Assembly: GCA_036503775.1 (NCBI GenBank)
Contig: DASXWH010000188.1
Span: 41,359 to 105,358, forward strand
DNA: 64,000 nucleotides
DNA from: Ohtaekwangia sp036503775
Lineage (GTDB): Bacteria > Bacteroidota > Bacteroidia > Cytophagales > Cyclobacteriaceae
Direction: 5' to 3'
Shown here piece by piece: positions 1 to 9,283 of this stretch (the first letter of the stretch is position 1; each line of letters begins with the position of its first letter). The notes under the pieces were generated by a model. It did not search any database and was not told the origin of the DNA. It saw nothing but the letters and a program-made list of their open reading frames with translations. The position numbers were made by a program, and so were the translations under genes.

Positions 1-3000
1 GTTTCTGGTGGTGGTACCTTATCTTCAAGTTCAACTGCGCCTTCAGGAACTCCGGGCGAATATTTAATTACAGCAACCTACACAGTTGATCCTGCAGATA
101 TAGCTGCAAGCGTTACGTTCAGATTAACCACAAATGATCCGGATGGCGGTTCAGGACCTTGCACAGACAAATCAGATGAACTGACGGTAAATATTAATGA
201 ACAGGCAAAGCTGACTGTTCCGGCTAACTATACAGTTTGTGAGCCGACCAGATTTACACTTGCCGGAACCTTAACCGGTAGTGCTACATCGGGTTCATGG
301 AGTTTGATAACGGGTAACGGTGGTTTAAATGTAAGTAATGTTTCGGTGGTGAGCCCGACACTGCGGAATGTAACCGCAGACTATTTCCCGGATGTCACTG
401 ACGTTACAACTACTTTACGGTTCAGATTGACTACGATTGATCCGGATGGTTCCGGTCCTTGCGTGGCCGAATACGCTGAGGTTGACGTTCATGTGAATCA
501 GTCTGCTCGTGTTAATGCAGGTATTGATTTTGAAATATGCAAAGGCGAGGTTGCCCAACTCAATGGAAGCCTTGCACCTTCAGCATCGTCAATTACCTGG
601 AGTGGTGAACCTGCCTCGCGGTTCTCTGATATAAATGATCTGGCATCTCAGTTCATGCCAACGCAGGCAAACATTGATGCTGGTGGTGTTACATTAACGA
701 TCTCTTCAAATGATCCGGATGGTAGCGGACCCTGCGGCATTGTAAATGATGATGTGTTCATCAGGATTAATCCTATTCCTCAACCTGTGATAGCAGACCT
801 GGCAAATTCATATGCGGAGAATGACCCGATCGTGCCCATCACGGGTTTCCCGTCTCCGGGTGTATTCACAGGACCTGGTATACAAGCCGGAACAAACCTT
901 TTCGATCCGGGTGATGCGAACATCGGTTTTGATACGATTGTGTATACGTATACCAACCCTACTACAGGTTGCGTTGGAGATACGAGCAAGGTTGTTATCA
1001 TTAACCCGCTTACAGATATAAATTTTGGTCTGCAGGTTGAAGGCTCTCCGTTTGTTGATTTCAGTATCGAACCTAAGATATGCAGTAACAATGGAAAGGT
1101 GAGACTAATTGGTGATCCGGATATTTCGGAAGGCGAGGATCCTACCGATTTTTCCGCCCCGATCACTCCGGAAATACTGGGTTCAGACGCGATGGGTTGG
1201 TACATAAATACAGATGGAAGATGGTCCGGTCAATACTTTGTTAAGTATACCTACACCAATGAGTTCGGTGCAACCAACGAGATCCTGAAGAAGATCATTA
1301 TAAATGCTTCACCGAAAGCTCAGATCGGAGCTAGTAATTCATGCGTAACGGATATCGTTCAGTTCACTGACCTGTCTGTGATACCGGATGATTCATTGAA
1401 TGCACAAATAGAAAGGTGGGAGTGGGACTTTGATGACGGAGGCGCCAAGAAAACAGATCAGAACCCGGATTGGAAATTCGACACAGAAGGATTTTATGAC
1501 GTGGTGTTGACTGTCACTACATTTGATAACTGTACAGCAGATACCGTTAAGCAGATACGTATTGGTACAACACCGGATGTTGACTTTGAGTGGACAAAAG
1601 TATGCGTGTCACGTGATACAACTGAGTTTAGAAATTTGTCCGATGGAGGTATCAGTAATATTATAAAATACCAGTGGGATTTTGGTGATACCTATACAAC
1701 GCCTTTGGATACAGCATCCGAAATGATTCCTCCGACACTGGATGGCGGCCGCACGTCCAACACATTCCAGGATCCTTATCATAAATACGATGCTTTCTCA
1801 ACGTACAATGTAGTACTTACAGCAGAGACGGATGATGGTTGTATCAGTTCGAAAACGAAGAAAGTATACATTCTCGACTACCAGAAACCGGATGAAGAAC
1901 TGGATTCAGCCTACATTGAAAACTTCGACAGTGGCCCAGGTACATGGGTGAAGATAGATGCTGATACCGCATCGAGTTGGGTGTTCGGTCTCCCTGCCGG
2001 AAATGTGATTAATTCTGCGGCTTCGGGTAACAATGCATGGTGGACAGGTTCGAATCCGAATTCAGTCACGGATTACAGTACGTACTTCGACAATGAAAAC
2101 TCTGAAGTTATCGGACCCTGTCTGAATTTGAGTGCGCTTGAACGGCCTATGATATCACTCAGCTACTGGTCAGATACCCCGCAGGGATTTGATGGAGCAG
2201 TCGTTCAATATTCAACCGATGGTGGACAAAACTGGGAAACGATCGGGGACGCTTTGGGTGCTGGTATTAACTGGTATAATGCACCTGACCTTGTAAGTGA
2301 ACCCGGTGGACAGGATAACTATGCATGGTCATCACGTAATGCAAAATGGAGAAGAGCAAGCTTCAACCTGGATCAGATAACCCAGCGTGATCTGGTAGTG
2401 TTCCGGGTAGCGTTTGCAAGTAATAATGATAACCTGAATGATCCGAAAACATTAAATGGTTTTGCATTCGATGATATTTATATCGGTGAGAAGAGAAAGA
2501 ATGTGTTGGTTGAACATTTCACCAGTGATAATCTTGATGCTCCAGGTCTTTTCGCAATTGACTACCTGGATGGTCTTGATGCCCGGAACTTCAACCGGAT
2601 CCAGTACCACATTGCCAATCCTTCCGGTGATGTTATCAACGAAGCTAATCAGGCTGATCCGTATGCGCGAACGCTTTTGTATAGCGTGCAGGCTGCACCG
2701 GTTGCGATCATGGATGGTATTACCGGGGCTTTTGGTAAAGAAACCAACTTCAACGGAGCGTATGACAAAATAACCAATGAAGAATTAGACAGAAGATCAC
2801 TTGAAGAGCCTTCATTTGATATAACAGTTGACATTAATCCTTCTGCACCGGATATGTTGAATGTTGATTTCCAGTATTCATTTATTGATATGGATGATAC
2901 GATTTCAGCTCCGGTCATCTTACACGCTGCATTGGTGGAGACAGGTTTACCGGGTAATCCGTATGGTAATAAGAACTCATTACGGAAGCTTCTCTTTGGT

Positions 3001-3498
3001 CCGGAGGGATGGGTTATTGATGCTCAATTGAATGCAGGGGTATTGTTTGACTCCATACGATCGAATATGAATTTCCCGATTGATGTTCCGGTGGTCGATG
3101 GTAACAAGCTTTCAATCATTGCCTTTGTACAGGAAAAGAAAACGACACGGATACTTCAGTCGGTACAGGTGCCCATTCCAGGTCCTAAGCAATCACAGGC
3201 TCCGGTAGGACTTCCGGATGATCCGATTGTGTCTGAGATCAGTAAAGTAAGTATCTATCCTAACCCGGCATCCCAGAACATCAACGTGTACCTGGAAGAG
3301 AAGCTGAAACATGACTATCACTGGAAGATCATTGACCAGCGTGGTGTGGTGGTATTGGATGGTGAACTGCAGCGCGATCTGACCAACGCTCAGCAGGTGG
3401 ATATCAGCACCATTGCCAATGGTATTTACTTCATGGCCATTCAGTATGGCGACCGTGCAGTTCTCTACAAGAAGATAGCGGTGATGAACAGAAATTAA
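1..3498 (+). CDS. Secreted multi-domain PKD/Ig-repeat protein with T9SS sorting domain, 5' end outside window
   Basis: The reading frame is open from base 1, so this is the C-terminal 1165 residues of a longer protein; the TTG at 304 lies inside the gene. The first 250 visible residues hold Ig-like units marked by a DPDG(S)GPC motif (visible residues about 46, 147 and 238). PKD-type domains follow, with WEWDFDDGG and YQWDFGD motifs (bases about 1320-1870), then a MAM/jelly-roll-like domain ending in FAFDDIYIG (about 1915-2490) and an Omp28-like segment starting VLVEHFTSD (about 2500-3190). The last 80 residues, from VSIYPNPAS to the C-terminus, form a type A T9SS sorting domain. The protein is therefore inferred to cross the outer membrane by T9SS and to be surface-attached or released, possibly as an adhesin. 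The function is unknown. The stop overlaps the convergent kinase gene by 4 bp. Confidence 0.9.
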   Translation, partial: VSGGGTLSSSSTAPSGTPGEYLITATYTVDPADIAASVTFRLTTNDPDGGSGPCTDKSDELTVNINEQAKLTVPANYTVCEPTRFTLAGTLTGSATSGSWSLITGNGGLNVSNVSVVSPTLRNVTADYFPDVTDVTTTLRFRLTTIDPDGSGPCVAEYAEVDVHVNQSARVNAGIDFEICKGEVAQLNGSLAPSASSITWSGEPASRFSDINDLASQFMPTQANIDAGGVTLTISSNDPDGSGPCGIVNDDVFIRINPIPQPVIADLANSYAENDPIVPITGFPSPGVFTGPGIQAGTNLFDPGDANIGFDTIVYTYTNPTTGCVGDTSKVVIINPLTDINFGLQVEGSPFVDFSIEPKICSNNGKVRLIGDPDISEGEDPTDFSAPITPEILGSDAMGWYINTDGRWSGQYFVKYTYTNEFGATNEILKKIIINASPKAQIGASNSCVTDIVQFTDLSVIPDDSLNAQIERWEWDFDDGGAKKTDQNPDWKFDTEGFYDVVLTVTTFDNCTADTVKQIRIGTTPDVDFEWTKVCVSRDTTEFRNLSDGGISNIIKYQWDFGDTYTTPLDTASEMIPPTLDGGRTSNTFQDPYHKYDAFSTYNVVLTAETDDGCISSKTKKVYILDYQKPDEELDSAYIENFDSGPGTWVKIDADTASSWVFGLPAGNVINSAASGNNAWWTGSNPNSVTDYSTYFDNENSEVIGPCLNLSALERPMISLSYWSDTPQGFDGAVVQYSTDGGQNWETIGDALGAGINWYNAPDLVSEPGGQDNYAWSSRNAKWRRASFNLDQITQRDLVVFRVAFASNNDNLNDPKTLNGFAFDDIYIGEKRKNVLVEHFTSDNLDAPGLFAIDYLDGLDARNFNRIQYHIANPSGDVINEANQADPYARTLLYSVQAAPVAIMDGITGAFGKETNFNGAYDKITNEELDRRSLEEPSFDITVDINPSAPDMLNVDFQYSFIDMDDTISAPVILHAALVETGLPGNPYGNKNSLRKLLFGPEGWVIDAQLNAGVLFDSIRSNMNFPIDVPVVDGNKLSIIAFVQEKKTTRILQSVQVPIPGPKQSQAPVGLPDDPIVSEISKVSIYPNPASQNINVYLEEKLKHDYHWKIIDQRGVVVLDGELQRDLTNAQQVDISTIANGIYFMAIQYGDRAVLYKKIAVMNRN

Positions 3499-5411
3499 TC
3501 GGGGAGTATTTCCTGTGAAAGTTCTGGGAGGATCACATTGCACCGGTTGATAAAGTCATTGGCTAACCTTTTCACTTCCGACAGATTGGTTTGAGCTTTA
3601 CTGTTTTCTTCAATGAAAACAATATCAGATCGCATAGCATCAAGGCCCATGAGGGTGAAAGATGGTTTGATCTGGTGAACAAGCCTGGATAGTTTAGTCC
3701 AGTCGCTGGCTTCCATGGATACTTTCATCTCCTGAAGAACCGGTGGTATGGTTTGGATAAAGGTTGTCACCATTTCCCGGATAAATTCCTGGTTGTTACC
3801 GGATACTGAACGGAGGTAATCCAGATTGTAAGTAGGGGTACCGGCAGGCTTGAATGACTTAAGTATCTCCTTGTCACTGGGCCTGATCTTTAAATCTTCA
3901 AAGAGCTTGCGATAGAGATCTTCTGGCGTGAAGGGCTTTGGCAGGTAATCGTTCATACCGGCAGCAAGGCATTTTTCGACATCGTGGGGTGTAGCGTTCG
4001 CTGTCAGCGCGATTATGGGAACCTGTGCAGATTGAGCCATCGCCCGGATTACTTTGGTGGCTTCGTATCCATCCATTACCGGCATCTGGATATCCATCAG
4101 AACAACATCAAAGAAACTGTTCTTGATTTTTTCAATGGCTACCAATCCGTTTTCTGCCGTGTCAATGAGGCAATGCCATTTCTTCAAAATGCTCTTGGCG
4201 TAAAGACGGTTGATGTCGTTATCCTCTACCAGTAATACCCTCAGCTCTTCAACTTTTGTATCTTTTAATACTTTGTCTTGTTGTGGTGTGGTGTTCAGAA
4301 TAGCTTTTACTTTTCCGATAGAGTAGGGGATTACCACCATAAATGTGGATCCGACATTCTCACGACTCACCACATGTATTTTACCATTCTGCAATTCCAC
4401 CAGTTGTCGTACAATGGTAAGTCCAAGGCCTGTACCACCATACCTTCGCGTAACGCTTTCATCGGCCTGGCTGAAGCTTTCAAAAATGGTATTCAGTTTT
4501 TCTTCCGGGATACCAATGCCCGTATCACTCACTTCAATTTTTACCCAGCAGACACCCCGCTGTTCCCGCTCAGCAAAACATTTGATCTGTATTGATCCAT
4601 TGTGAGTGAACTTCACGGCATTGCTGATCAGGTTGATGAGGATCTGATTTAACCTCACCGGATCACCCAACAGTATTTTATTCAGCTTCTCATCGATGGA
4701 GTAGCTCAGATCAATTTTCTTTTCCTTGGCCTGATAGGTAAACGTTCCAATGAGCGAGGGGAGAAGGTCGAGTAAATTGAAGGCTATTTTTTCGAGACGC
4801 AGTTTCCCGGATTCTATGGCGGCAAGATCCAGGATATCATTGATGATCACCTTGAGGTTTTCAGCGGAATGGCGGATAGCATTCAGGTATGTTTCGCGTT
4901 CATCAGGGCTTGGATTTTGTCCCAGCAGGTTAGCCATCCCGGCTATTCCATTAATGGGGGTCCGTATTTCGTGACTGATGTTTGCCAGAAATTGTTCTTT
5001 GGCTTTTTGAAGACGCTTAAGTTCAACCTCATCATTCTTTCGTTGTTCAATATTACGGCAGTCCAGAATGAACCCGGATAATCCTTCCTTATGCTTCAGG
5101 TTGATAGCGTTGAATTCCAGGTAGCGGTATGTTCCGTCTTTGCTGAGGAACTGAAATTCTACATTTTCAGTGTACGCACGTTTTTGGCTGAGCTTGAATT
5201 TCTCACGCATCTCCTTCACCGTTGAAGGAAGCAGATAGTCAAAAAAGTTCTTGCCTATGAGGCTTTTTGCCCGGTAGCCCAGGGTTTCCATTACGGAAGC
5301 ATTGTGGTAGTTAATGTTTCCGGTATAATCAACCACAAAGATGATATCCGAACCGTCTTCAACAACGGCTTCGTAGAAAGCACCTTTCTTAACGTAGTTC
5401 TGTAATTTCAT
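3495..5411 (-). CDS. Hybrid sensor histidine kinase: PAS - HisKA - HATPase - receiver - HPt
   Basis: This 638-residue protein has no membrane segment and is probably cytoplasmic. Domains in order are PAS (about 15-125), a dimerisation and phosphoacceptor domain with NISHEIRTPINGIAGM (His147), an HATPase with DTGIGI and GGTGLGLTI boxes (about 250-365), a receiver with phosphoacceptor Asp440 in VVLMDIQMPVMDG and Lys492 in PKPF, and a C-terminal HPt domain with His579 in LVHQIKPS. It therefore carries a complete His-Asp-His relay on one chain. It lies directly downstream (no gap) of the sigma-54-type response regulator at 5412-6773, so the two are surely co-transcribed and probably partners. The ligand sensed by the PAS domain is unknown. 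Confidence 0.93.
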   Translation of the reverse strand: MKLQNYVKKGAFYEAVVEDGSDIIFVVDYTGNINYHNASVMETLGYRAKSLIGKNFFDYLLPSTVKEMREKFKLSQKRAYTENVEFQFLSKDGTYRYLEFNAINLKHKEGLSGFILDCRNIEQRKNDEVELKRLQKAKEQFLANISHEIRTPINGIAGMANLLGQNPSPDERETYLNAIRHSAENLKVIINDILDLAAIESGKLRLEKIAFNLLDLLPSLIGTFTYQAKEKKIDLSYSIDEKLNKILLGDPVRLNQILINLISNAVKFTHNGSIQIKCFAEREQRGVCWVKIEVSDTGIGIPEEKLNTIFESFSQADESVTRRYGGTGLGLTIVRQLVELQNGKIHVVSRENVGSTFMVVIPYSIGKVKAILNTTPQQDKVLKDTKVEELRVLLVEDNDINRLYAKSILKKWHCLIDTAENGLVAIEKIKNSFFDVVLMDIQMPVMDGYEATKVIRAMAQSAQVPIIALTANATPHDVEKCLAAGMNDYLPKPFTPEDLYRKLFEDLKIRPSDKEILKSFKPAGTPTYNLDYLRSVSGNNQEFIREMVTTFIQTIPPVLQEMKVSMEASDWTKLSRLVHQIKPSFTLMGLDAMRSDIVFIEENSKAQTNLSEVKRLANDFINRCNVILPELSQEILPD

Positions 5412-6773
5412 TTAAATCCCTGCCGCCTCCATTTCCTTGAGATATCGGTAAAGGGAGGATTTTCCAATATCAAGCTTCTGCGCTACATCCAGCACATTAT
5501 TGTCATACTTGTTCAGGTAATGGCGGATGATGCGATACATAAATTCCTGCATGGTCATTTCCTGGTATAGGAAAGACTCCATTCGGGTAGTGCTGTTGAA
5601 GCTTATATCCTGTGCGCGTATCTCCTGGTCTTCAGCCATAACTGCAGACAATTCAATAATCGATTTAAGCTCACGGATGTTTCCCGGGAAGGGGTATTGA
5701 AGCAGCTTTTCCTGTGCCTCCTGGCTGATTTTAAACTTGCGCATCTGGTTATCCTGAGCGAACTGATCCAGGAAATGTTTGGCTATAAGTATCACATCCT
5801 GACCACGTTCACGTAACGGTGGTAAATGGATGGGTAAGCCCAGCAGACGATAATATAAGTCCTCGCGGAACCGCCCGCCTTTCACTTCTTCAGCCAGATC
5901 TTTATGCGTTGCAGCGATGATCCGAACATCCAGCTTTATTACCTGATTACCACCGATTCGGGTTATTTCCCGCTCTTGCAATACCCGTAAAAGTTTAGCC
6001 TGAAGGTTAAGGTCCATCTCACCAATTTCATCCAGGAAAATGCTGCCGCCTTCAGACTCTTCAAACTTCCCGATCCTGCGGGTGACCGCCCCGGTAAAGG
6101 AGCCCTTCTCATGACCGAAGAGTTCACTTTCAATAAGGTCTCTTGGAATAGCGGCAATGTTAACGGCTACGAACGGTTTGTTCTTGCGCTTGGAATTATA
6201 ATGAATGGCCTTGGCCACAAGTTCTTTACCTGTACCTGTTTCTCCCGATATACTTACTGAGATGTTAGTCTGAACCGCCTTTTCCAGAAGTGAAAAGGTG
6301 CGCTTGATCGCAACACTTGTACCGATGATGCTTTTTTCGAACTCGTACTTTTCTGAAATTTCCTTTTTCAGATGGTCGATTTCTTTGATCAGCGAGGTGC
6401 GGTTCCTGGCGTTATTGATCGAGTTAAGAAGACGCTCTTTTGTTTCGTGGTCTTTTGAAATATAGTCATAGGCTCCCAGTTTCAGGAGTTCCACCGCGGT
6501 GTGGATTTTCTCCTGAGCAGAAACCACAATGACGTTGATGTTGGGATCATGACTCCTTATCTGACTCAGCACTTTTTCTCCGGGCATGTCCGGTAAGGAA
6601 TAGTCCAGTGTAATTACGGCTGGGTTTTTATACAGATTCTCCAGGCAGTTCTTGCCCGAATTGTAATACTCCACTTCATAGTCCGGATTGAGTTCCAGAA
6701 CATATTTGAGGAATTTGGTGTATGCAGGATCATCCTCAACTACAAAAATTTTAACGGGATCTTTCTCGTACAT
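5412..6773 (-). CDS. Sigma-54-dependent response regulator, NtrC family (receiver - AAA+ - HTH)
   Basis: This 453-residue transcription activator has a receiver domain (phosphoacceptor Asp57 in VITLDYSLPDMPG, Lys107 in the ISKD position), an AAA+ domain with Walker A GETGTGKE (177-184), the sigma-54 contact loop GSFTGA (224-229) and Walker B IFLDEIGEM (245-253), and a C-terminal Fis-type helix-turn-helix ending LDIGKSSLYRYLKEM. The presence of the GAFTGA-type loop shows it should open promoters for RNA polymerase carrying sigma-54. It is the first gene of a two-gene operon with the hybrid kinase, whose start codon follows this stop codon directly. No convincing -24/-12 promoter was found in the 187 bp upstream, so its targets probably lie elsewhere. 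Confidence 0.94.
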   Translation of the reverse strand: MYEKDPVKIFVVEDDPAYTKFLKYVLELNPDYEVEYYNSGKNCLENLYKNPAVITLDYSLPDMPGEKVLSQIRSHDPNINVIVVSAQEKIHTAVELLKLGAYDYISKDHETKERLLNSINNARNRTSLIKEIDHLKKEISEKYEFEKSIIGTSVAIKRTFSLLEKAVQTNISVSISGETGTGKELVAKAIHYNSKRKNKPFVAVNIAAIPRDLIESELFGHEKGSFTGAVTRRIGKFEESEGGSIFLDEIGEMDLNLQAKLLRVLQEREITRIGGNQVIKLDVRIIAATHKDLAEEVKGGRFREDLYYRLLGLPIHLPPLRERGQDVILIAKHFLDQFAQDNQMRKFKISQEAQEKLLQYPFPGNIRELKSIIELSAVMAEDQEIRAQDISFNSTTRMESFLYQEMTMQEFMYRIIRHYLNKYDNNVLDVAQKLDIGKSSLYRYLKEMEAAGI

Positions 6774-6960
6774 GAGTTACAGGTTCAATAGAAAGTAAAT
6801 ATACAGGTGAAATGTGCACCGGCCAAGTTCGCGGTGAAGGCTATGAGGTAACCGGATCATACTTTTAAAATGCATGTTTTTAACCGGAATATAATGCAAA
6901 GAATAGTTTATCTGTAACCAATATTTTAAGAACTTTAAGGAAGCCCATTCCTTAACCCTG

Positions 6961-7425
6961 ATGATTCCAGAATTTGATAGACTTGACGACTCCGAGATGG
7001 AGTTGGTTTTGAAAGCACCGGTGCTGGTGTGTATTCTGATTGCCGGTGCCGATGGCGATATCGATCGGAAAGAAATCAATGAAGCGATATCTATTGTAAA
7101 AAAACAAAATAAGGGACAGTCCGTGCTATCCGGATTTTTTAGAGTGATGGCAGAAGATTTTGAGGATAAAATAAAGATCCTTATTCAAAGTTATCCCTTC
7201 GAATCAACCCAGCGCAATCCCTTGATTATTGAAGAGCTTAGTAAGCTCAGCTCAACCTGGACGAAAATGGATAAGTCATTCTCTCTGGCCTATTACACCA
7301 TGTTAAAAAGTCTTGCCGAAAAGATAGCGTCATCTTCCGGTGGTCTTTGGGGAATCAATACCGTGACATCCGAAGAAGCCAAGTATATTGGTTTGCCCAT
7401 GGTGCAGGATCCGGCAAAAAATTAA
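6961..7425 (+). CDS. TerB-like family protein
   Basis: This 154-residue, mainly helical protein has no signal peptide. Residues about 23-45 read LVCILIAGADGDIDRKEI, the acidic helix-turn motif typical of TerB-like domains (tellurite-resistance TerB and DjlA N-terminal family), in which acidic residues may bind a divalent metal. The middle is helical and the end is GLWGINTVTSEEAKYIGLPM. It is transcribed divergently from the NtrC-type regulator and is followed by the rhomboid gene 73 bp downstream on the same strand. Family membership rests on the motif only. The exact role is unknown. Confidence 0.75.
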   Translation: MIPEFDRLDDSEMELVLKAPVLVCILIAGADGDIDRKEINEAISIVKKQNKGQSVLSGFFRVMAEDFEDKIKILIQSYPFESTQRNPLIIEELSKLSSTWTKMDKSFSLAYYTMLKSLAEKIASSSGGLWGINTVTSEEAKYIGLPMVQDPAKN

Positions 7426-7498
7426 TTCATCTTTCTTTTCCAGCCTGTTCAGCCTTTGCTAACTATTTACATCTTTGCAGCGGTTTTGAAACGCTGCC

Positions 7499-8065
7499 AT
7501 GGCTGGTCAATCATCTGTTTTCGGAAGTTCTGTAGTGCCCTTTCGGTTGGTGTTTCTGATGTGGGCTTTCTTCTACCTGGAGTTTATCCTTGGATTTCCG
7601 CTTAGTGTCTACGGTATTGTGCCCCGTACGTTTCAGGGATTGTTAGGTGTTTTCATTGCACCCCTTATACACGGTGATTTGATTCACCTGATTTCGAATA
7701 CGATCCCTATGCTTTTTCTGGGATCAGTTTTGTTCTTCTTCTATGAACGAATAGGGGGGCAGGTTTTTTTTCGCGCATACTTCTGGACAAACATTCTGGT
7801 ATGGCTTTTCGCACGACCGGCTAATCACATTGGAGCCAGCGGTGTAGTCTATGGGCTGGCATTTTTTCTGATATTTTTCGGAATATTCAGACGAGACATC
7901 ATATCTATTTTGATCTCCGTAATTGTTATACTCCTGTATGGTGGAGTGTTTTACGCGGTACTGCCTATTGGCCTCGATCCACGCATCTCGTGGGAATCTC
8001 ACCTGGCCGGAGCTATCGTTGGTGTTTTTACAGCCATAACTTTTCGTAATCAAAAGAAGGTATAG
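7499..8065 (+). CDS. Rhomboid family intramembrane serine protease
   Basis: This 188-residue polytopic membrane protein is short for a rhomboid, matching the basic six-helix form. The catalytic serine is Ser114 in HIGASGVVYG and the catalytic histidine is His168 in SWESHLAGA. The upstream HGDLIHLISN segment (His59-Asn67) supplies the conserved oxyanion-side residues. It should cleave transmembrane substrates within the inner membrane; the substrate is not evident from context. It is 29 bp upstream of holA, so the two may share a transcript. The ATG at 7499 is used because no earlier start gives a rhomboid-like N-terminus. Confidence 0.9.
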   Translation: MAGQSSVFGSSVVPFRLVFLMWAFFYLEFILGFPLSVYGIVPRTFQGLLGVFIAPLIHGDLIHLISNTIPMLFLGSVLFFFYERIGGQVFFRAYFWTNILVWLFARPANHIGASGVVYGLAFFLIFFGIFRRDIISILISVIVILLYGGVFYAVLPIGLDPRISWESHLAGAIVGVFTAITFRNQKKV

Positions 8066-8094
8066 CTGAATTATTTTATCAGATATTTGAACAC

Positions 8095-9117
8095 ATGGAC
8101 GCAGCTGCAAAAAAGATACTCACTGATCTGAAGGCCCGGAAGTATTCTCCGGTTTATTTCCTGCAAGGTGAGGAGACCTACTACATTGATCTGATCTCTG
8201 ATTACATACAGGAACACGTGTTGTCCGAGGCTGAGAAAGGATTCAATCAGGTTGTTGTGTATGGTAAGGATTGTGCAATGTCTACCATACTTACACATGC
8301 CCGCAGATTCCCCATGATGGCCGAACGGCAGGTTGTAATTGTTAAGGAAGCACAGGATATCCAGGATTTAAACAAGGATACCGGTGCCCGGTTGTTACTG
8401 GATTACCTCACCAAAGCTGTACCCAGTACGGTATTGGTGTTCTGTCATAAGTACAAAAGTCTGGACAAACGAAAAGAATTGGGGAAGAAAATAGACCAAC
8501 TCACCGTTTGTCTCACCACCAAGAAGCTGTATGATAATCAGCTTCCGGAGTTTGTGAGCGAATATGTTGGAGGTAAAAAAGTAAGCATTGAAGACCGGGC
8601 GGTTCAGGCATTTTGTGAATATGTTGGTAATGATCTCAACCGGCTTACGAATGAAATTGACAAAGTCATTATCTCGTTACAGCCCGGTGAGAGTATTGGT
8701 CTTGACCGGGTGATGAATCAGGTGGGTATCAGTAAAGAGTATAACATCTTTGAGCTGCAGAAAGCAATTCTTAATCGTGATTCACTGCTGGCAAATAAGA
8801 TCGTTAACTACTTTGCGAGTAACACCCGGAAGAATCCCATGATCCCGGTTGTAGCATACCTGTTCTCCTTTTTCAGCAAACTCCTGATGGCATCACAGGC
8901 TACAGATAAAAGTGATAAGGGACTAGCTAGTGAGCTGAAAGTGAGCCCTTATGCAGTTCGTGATTATAGTCTGGCTTTACGTCAGTTTCCCCTTCCGAAA
9001 ATCATTGATAACATCGCTGCACTAAAAGATGCAGACCTTAAACTTAAAGGTGTGAATACCGGAGCTGATGATGAAGGTCAGGTATTCCGCGAGTTGATCT
9101 GGAAGCTGATGAACTGA
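8095..9117 (+). CDS. holA: DNA polymerase III subunit delta
   Basis: This 340-residue protein has the usual length of the clamp-loader delta subunit. The N-terminal AAA-like region contains YFLQGEETYYIDLISDYI and the typical RQVVIVKEAQDI segment. The middle has EFVSEYVGGKKVSIEDRAV, and the C-terminal collar domain contains the ELQKAILNRD and AYLFSFFSKLL helices. Delta opens the beta sliding clamp inside the clamp-loader complex during replication. As usual for delta it lacks a functional Walker A motif. It begins 29 bp after the rhomboid gene. Confidence 0.93.
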   Translation: MDAAAKKILTDLKARKYSPVYFLQGEETYYIDLISDYIQEHVLSEAEKGFNQVVVYGKDCAMSTILTHARRFPMMAERQVVIVKEAQDIQDLNKDTGARLLLDYLTKAVPSTVLVFCHKYKSLDKRKELGKKIDQLTVCLTTKKLYDNQLPEFVSEYVGGKKVSIEDRAVQAFCEYVGNDLNRLTNEIDKVIISLQPGESIGLDRVMNQVGISKEYNIFELQKAILNRDSLLANKIVNYFASNTRKNPMIPVVAYLFSFFSKLLMASQATDKSDKGLASELKVSPYAVRDYSLALRQFPLPKIIDNIAALKDADLKLKGVNTGADDEGQVFRELIWKLMN

Positions 9118-9140
9118 GATCACGTTAATTCATCTGCATA

Positions 9141-9173
9141 TTTGCACGTTGGACTGAAGAGTTGCTATCTTTA
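9141..9173 (+). promoter_or_regulatory. Bacteroidota-type promoter, upstream of the giant TPR gene
   Basis: TTTG at 9141-9144 is followed after 21 bases by TATCTTTA at 9166-9173, close to the Bacteroidota -33 TTTG and -7 TAnnTTTG boxes. The predicted transcript starts near 9178-9180, giving a leader of about 100 nt to the preferred start at 9284. Confidence 0.4.
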
Positions 9174-9283
9174 AGTCCATGCAAATTGGACAGCGAAGAA
9201 TTTTTAATTCTTATTTTTTTGGTTCTTTATTTGCAATAATTTTTTGGCAACGCTGTTTTTATCACAAACTGTCTCTGAAAGTA

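Noticed and set aside
304..306. TTG as the start of the first gene
   Set aside because: The frame is open from base 1 with the same repeat type upstream, so TTG 304 is inside the gene.
780..1205. Minus-strand ORF of 141 codons inside the first gene
   Set aside because: It is a mirror frame of a clear coding region with repeat motifs; similar shadow frames elsewhere were left out for the same reason.
6774..6960. Sigma-54 promoter upstream of the NtrC-type gene
   Set aside because: No TGGCAC-N5-TTGC pattern with correct spacing was found on either strand.
7477..7497. Hairpin GCAGCG...CGCTGC just before the rhomboid ATG
   Set aside because: It overlaps the likely -7 box and start site, so it would not be in the transcript as a full stem.
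9179..9283. Longer N-terminus of the giant TPR protein
   Set aside because: It would place 35 residues before a good signal peptide and starts at the inferred transcript start.
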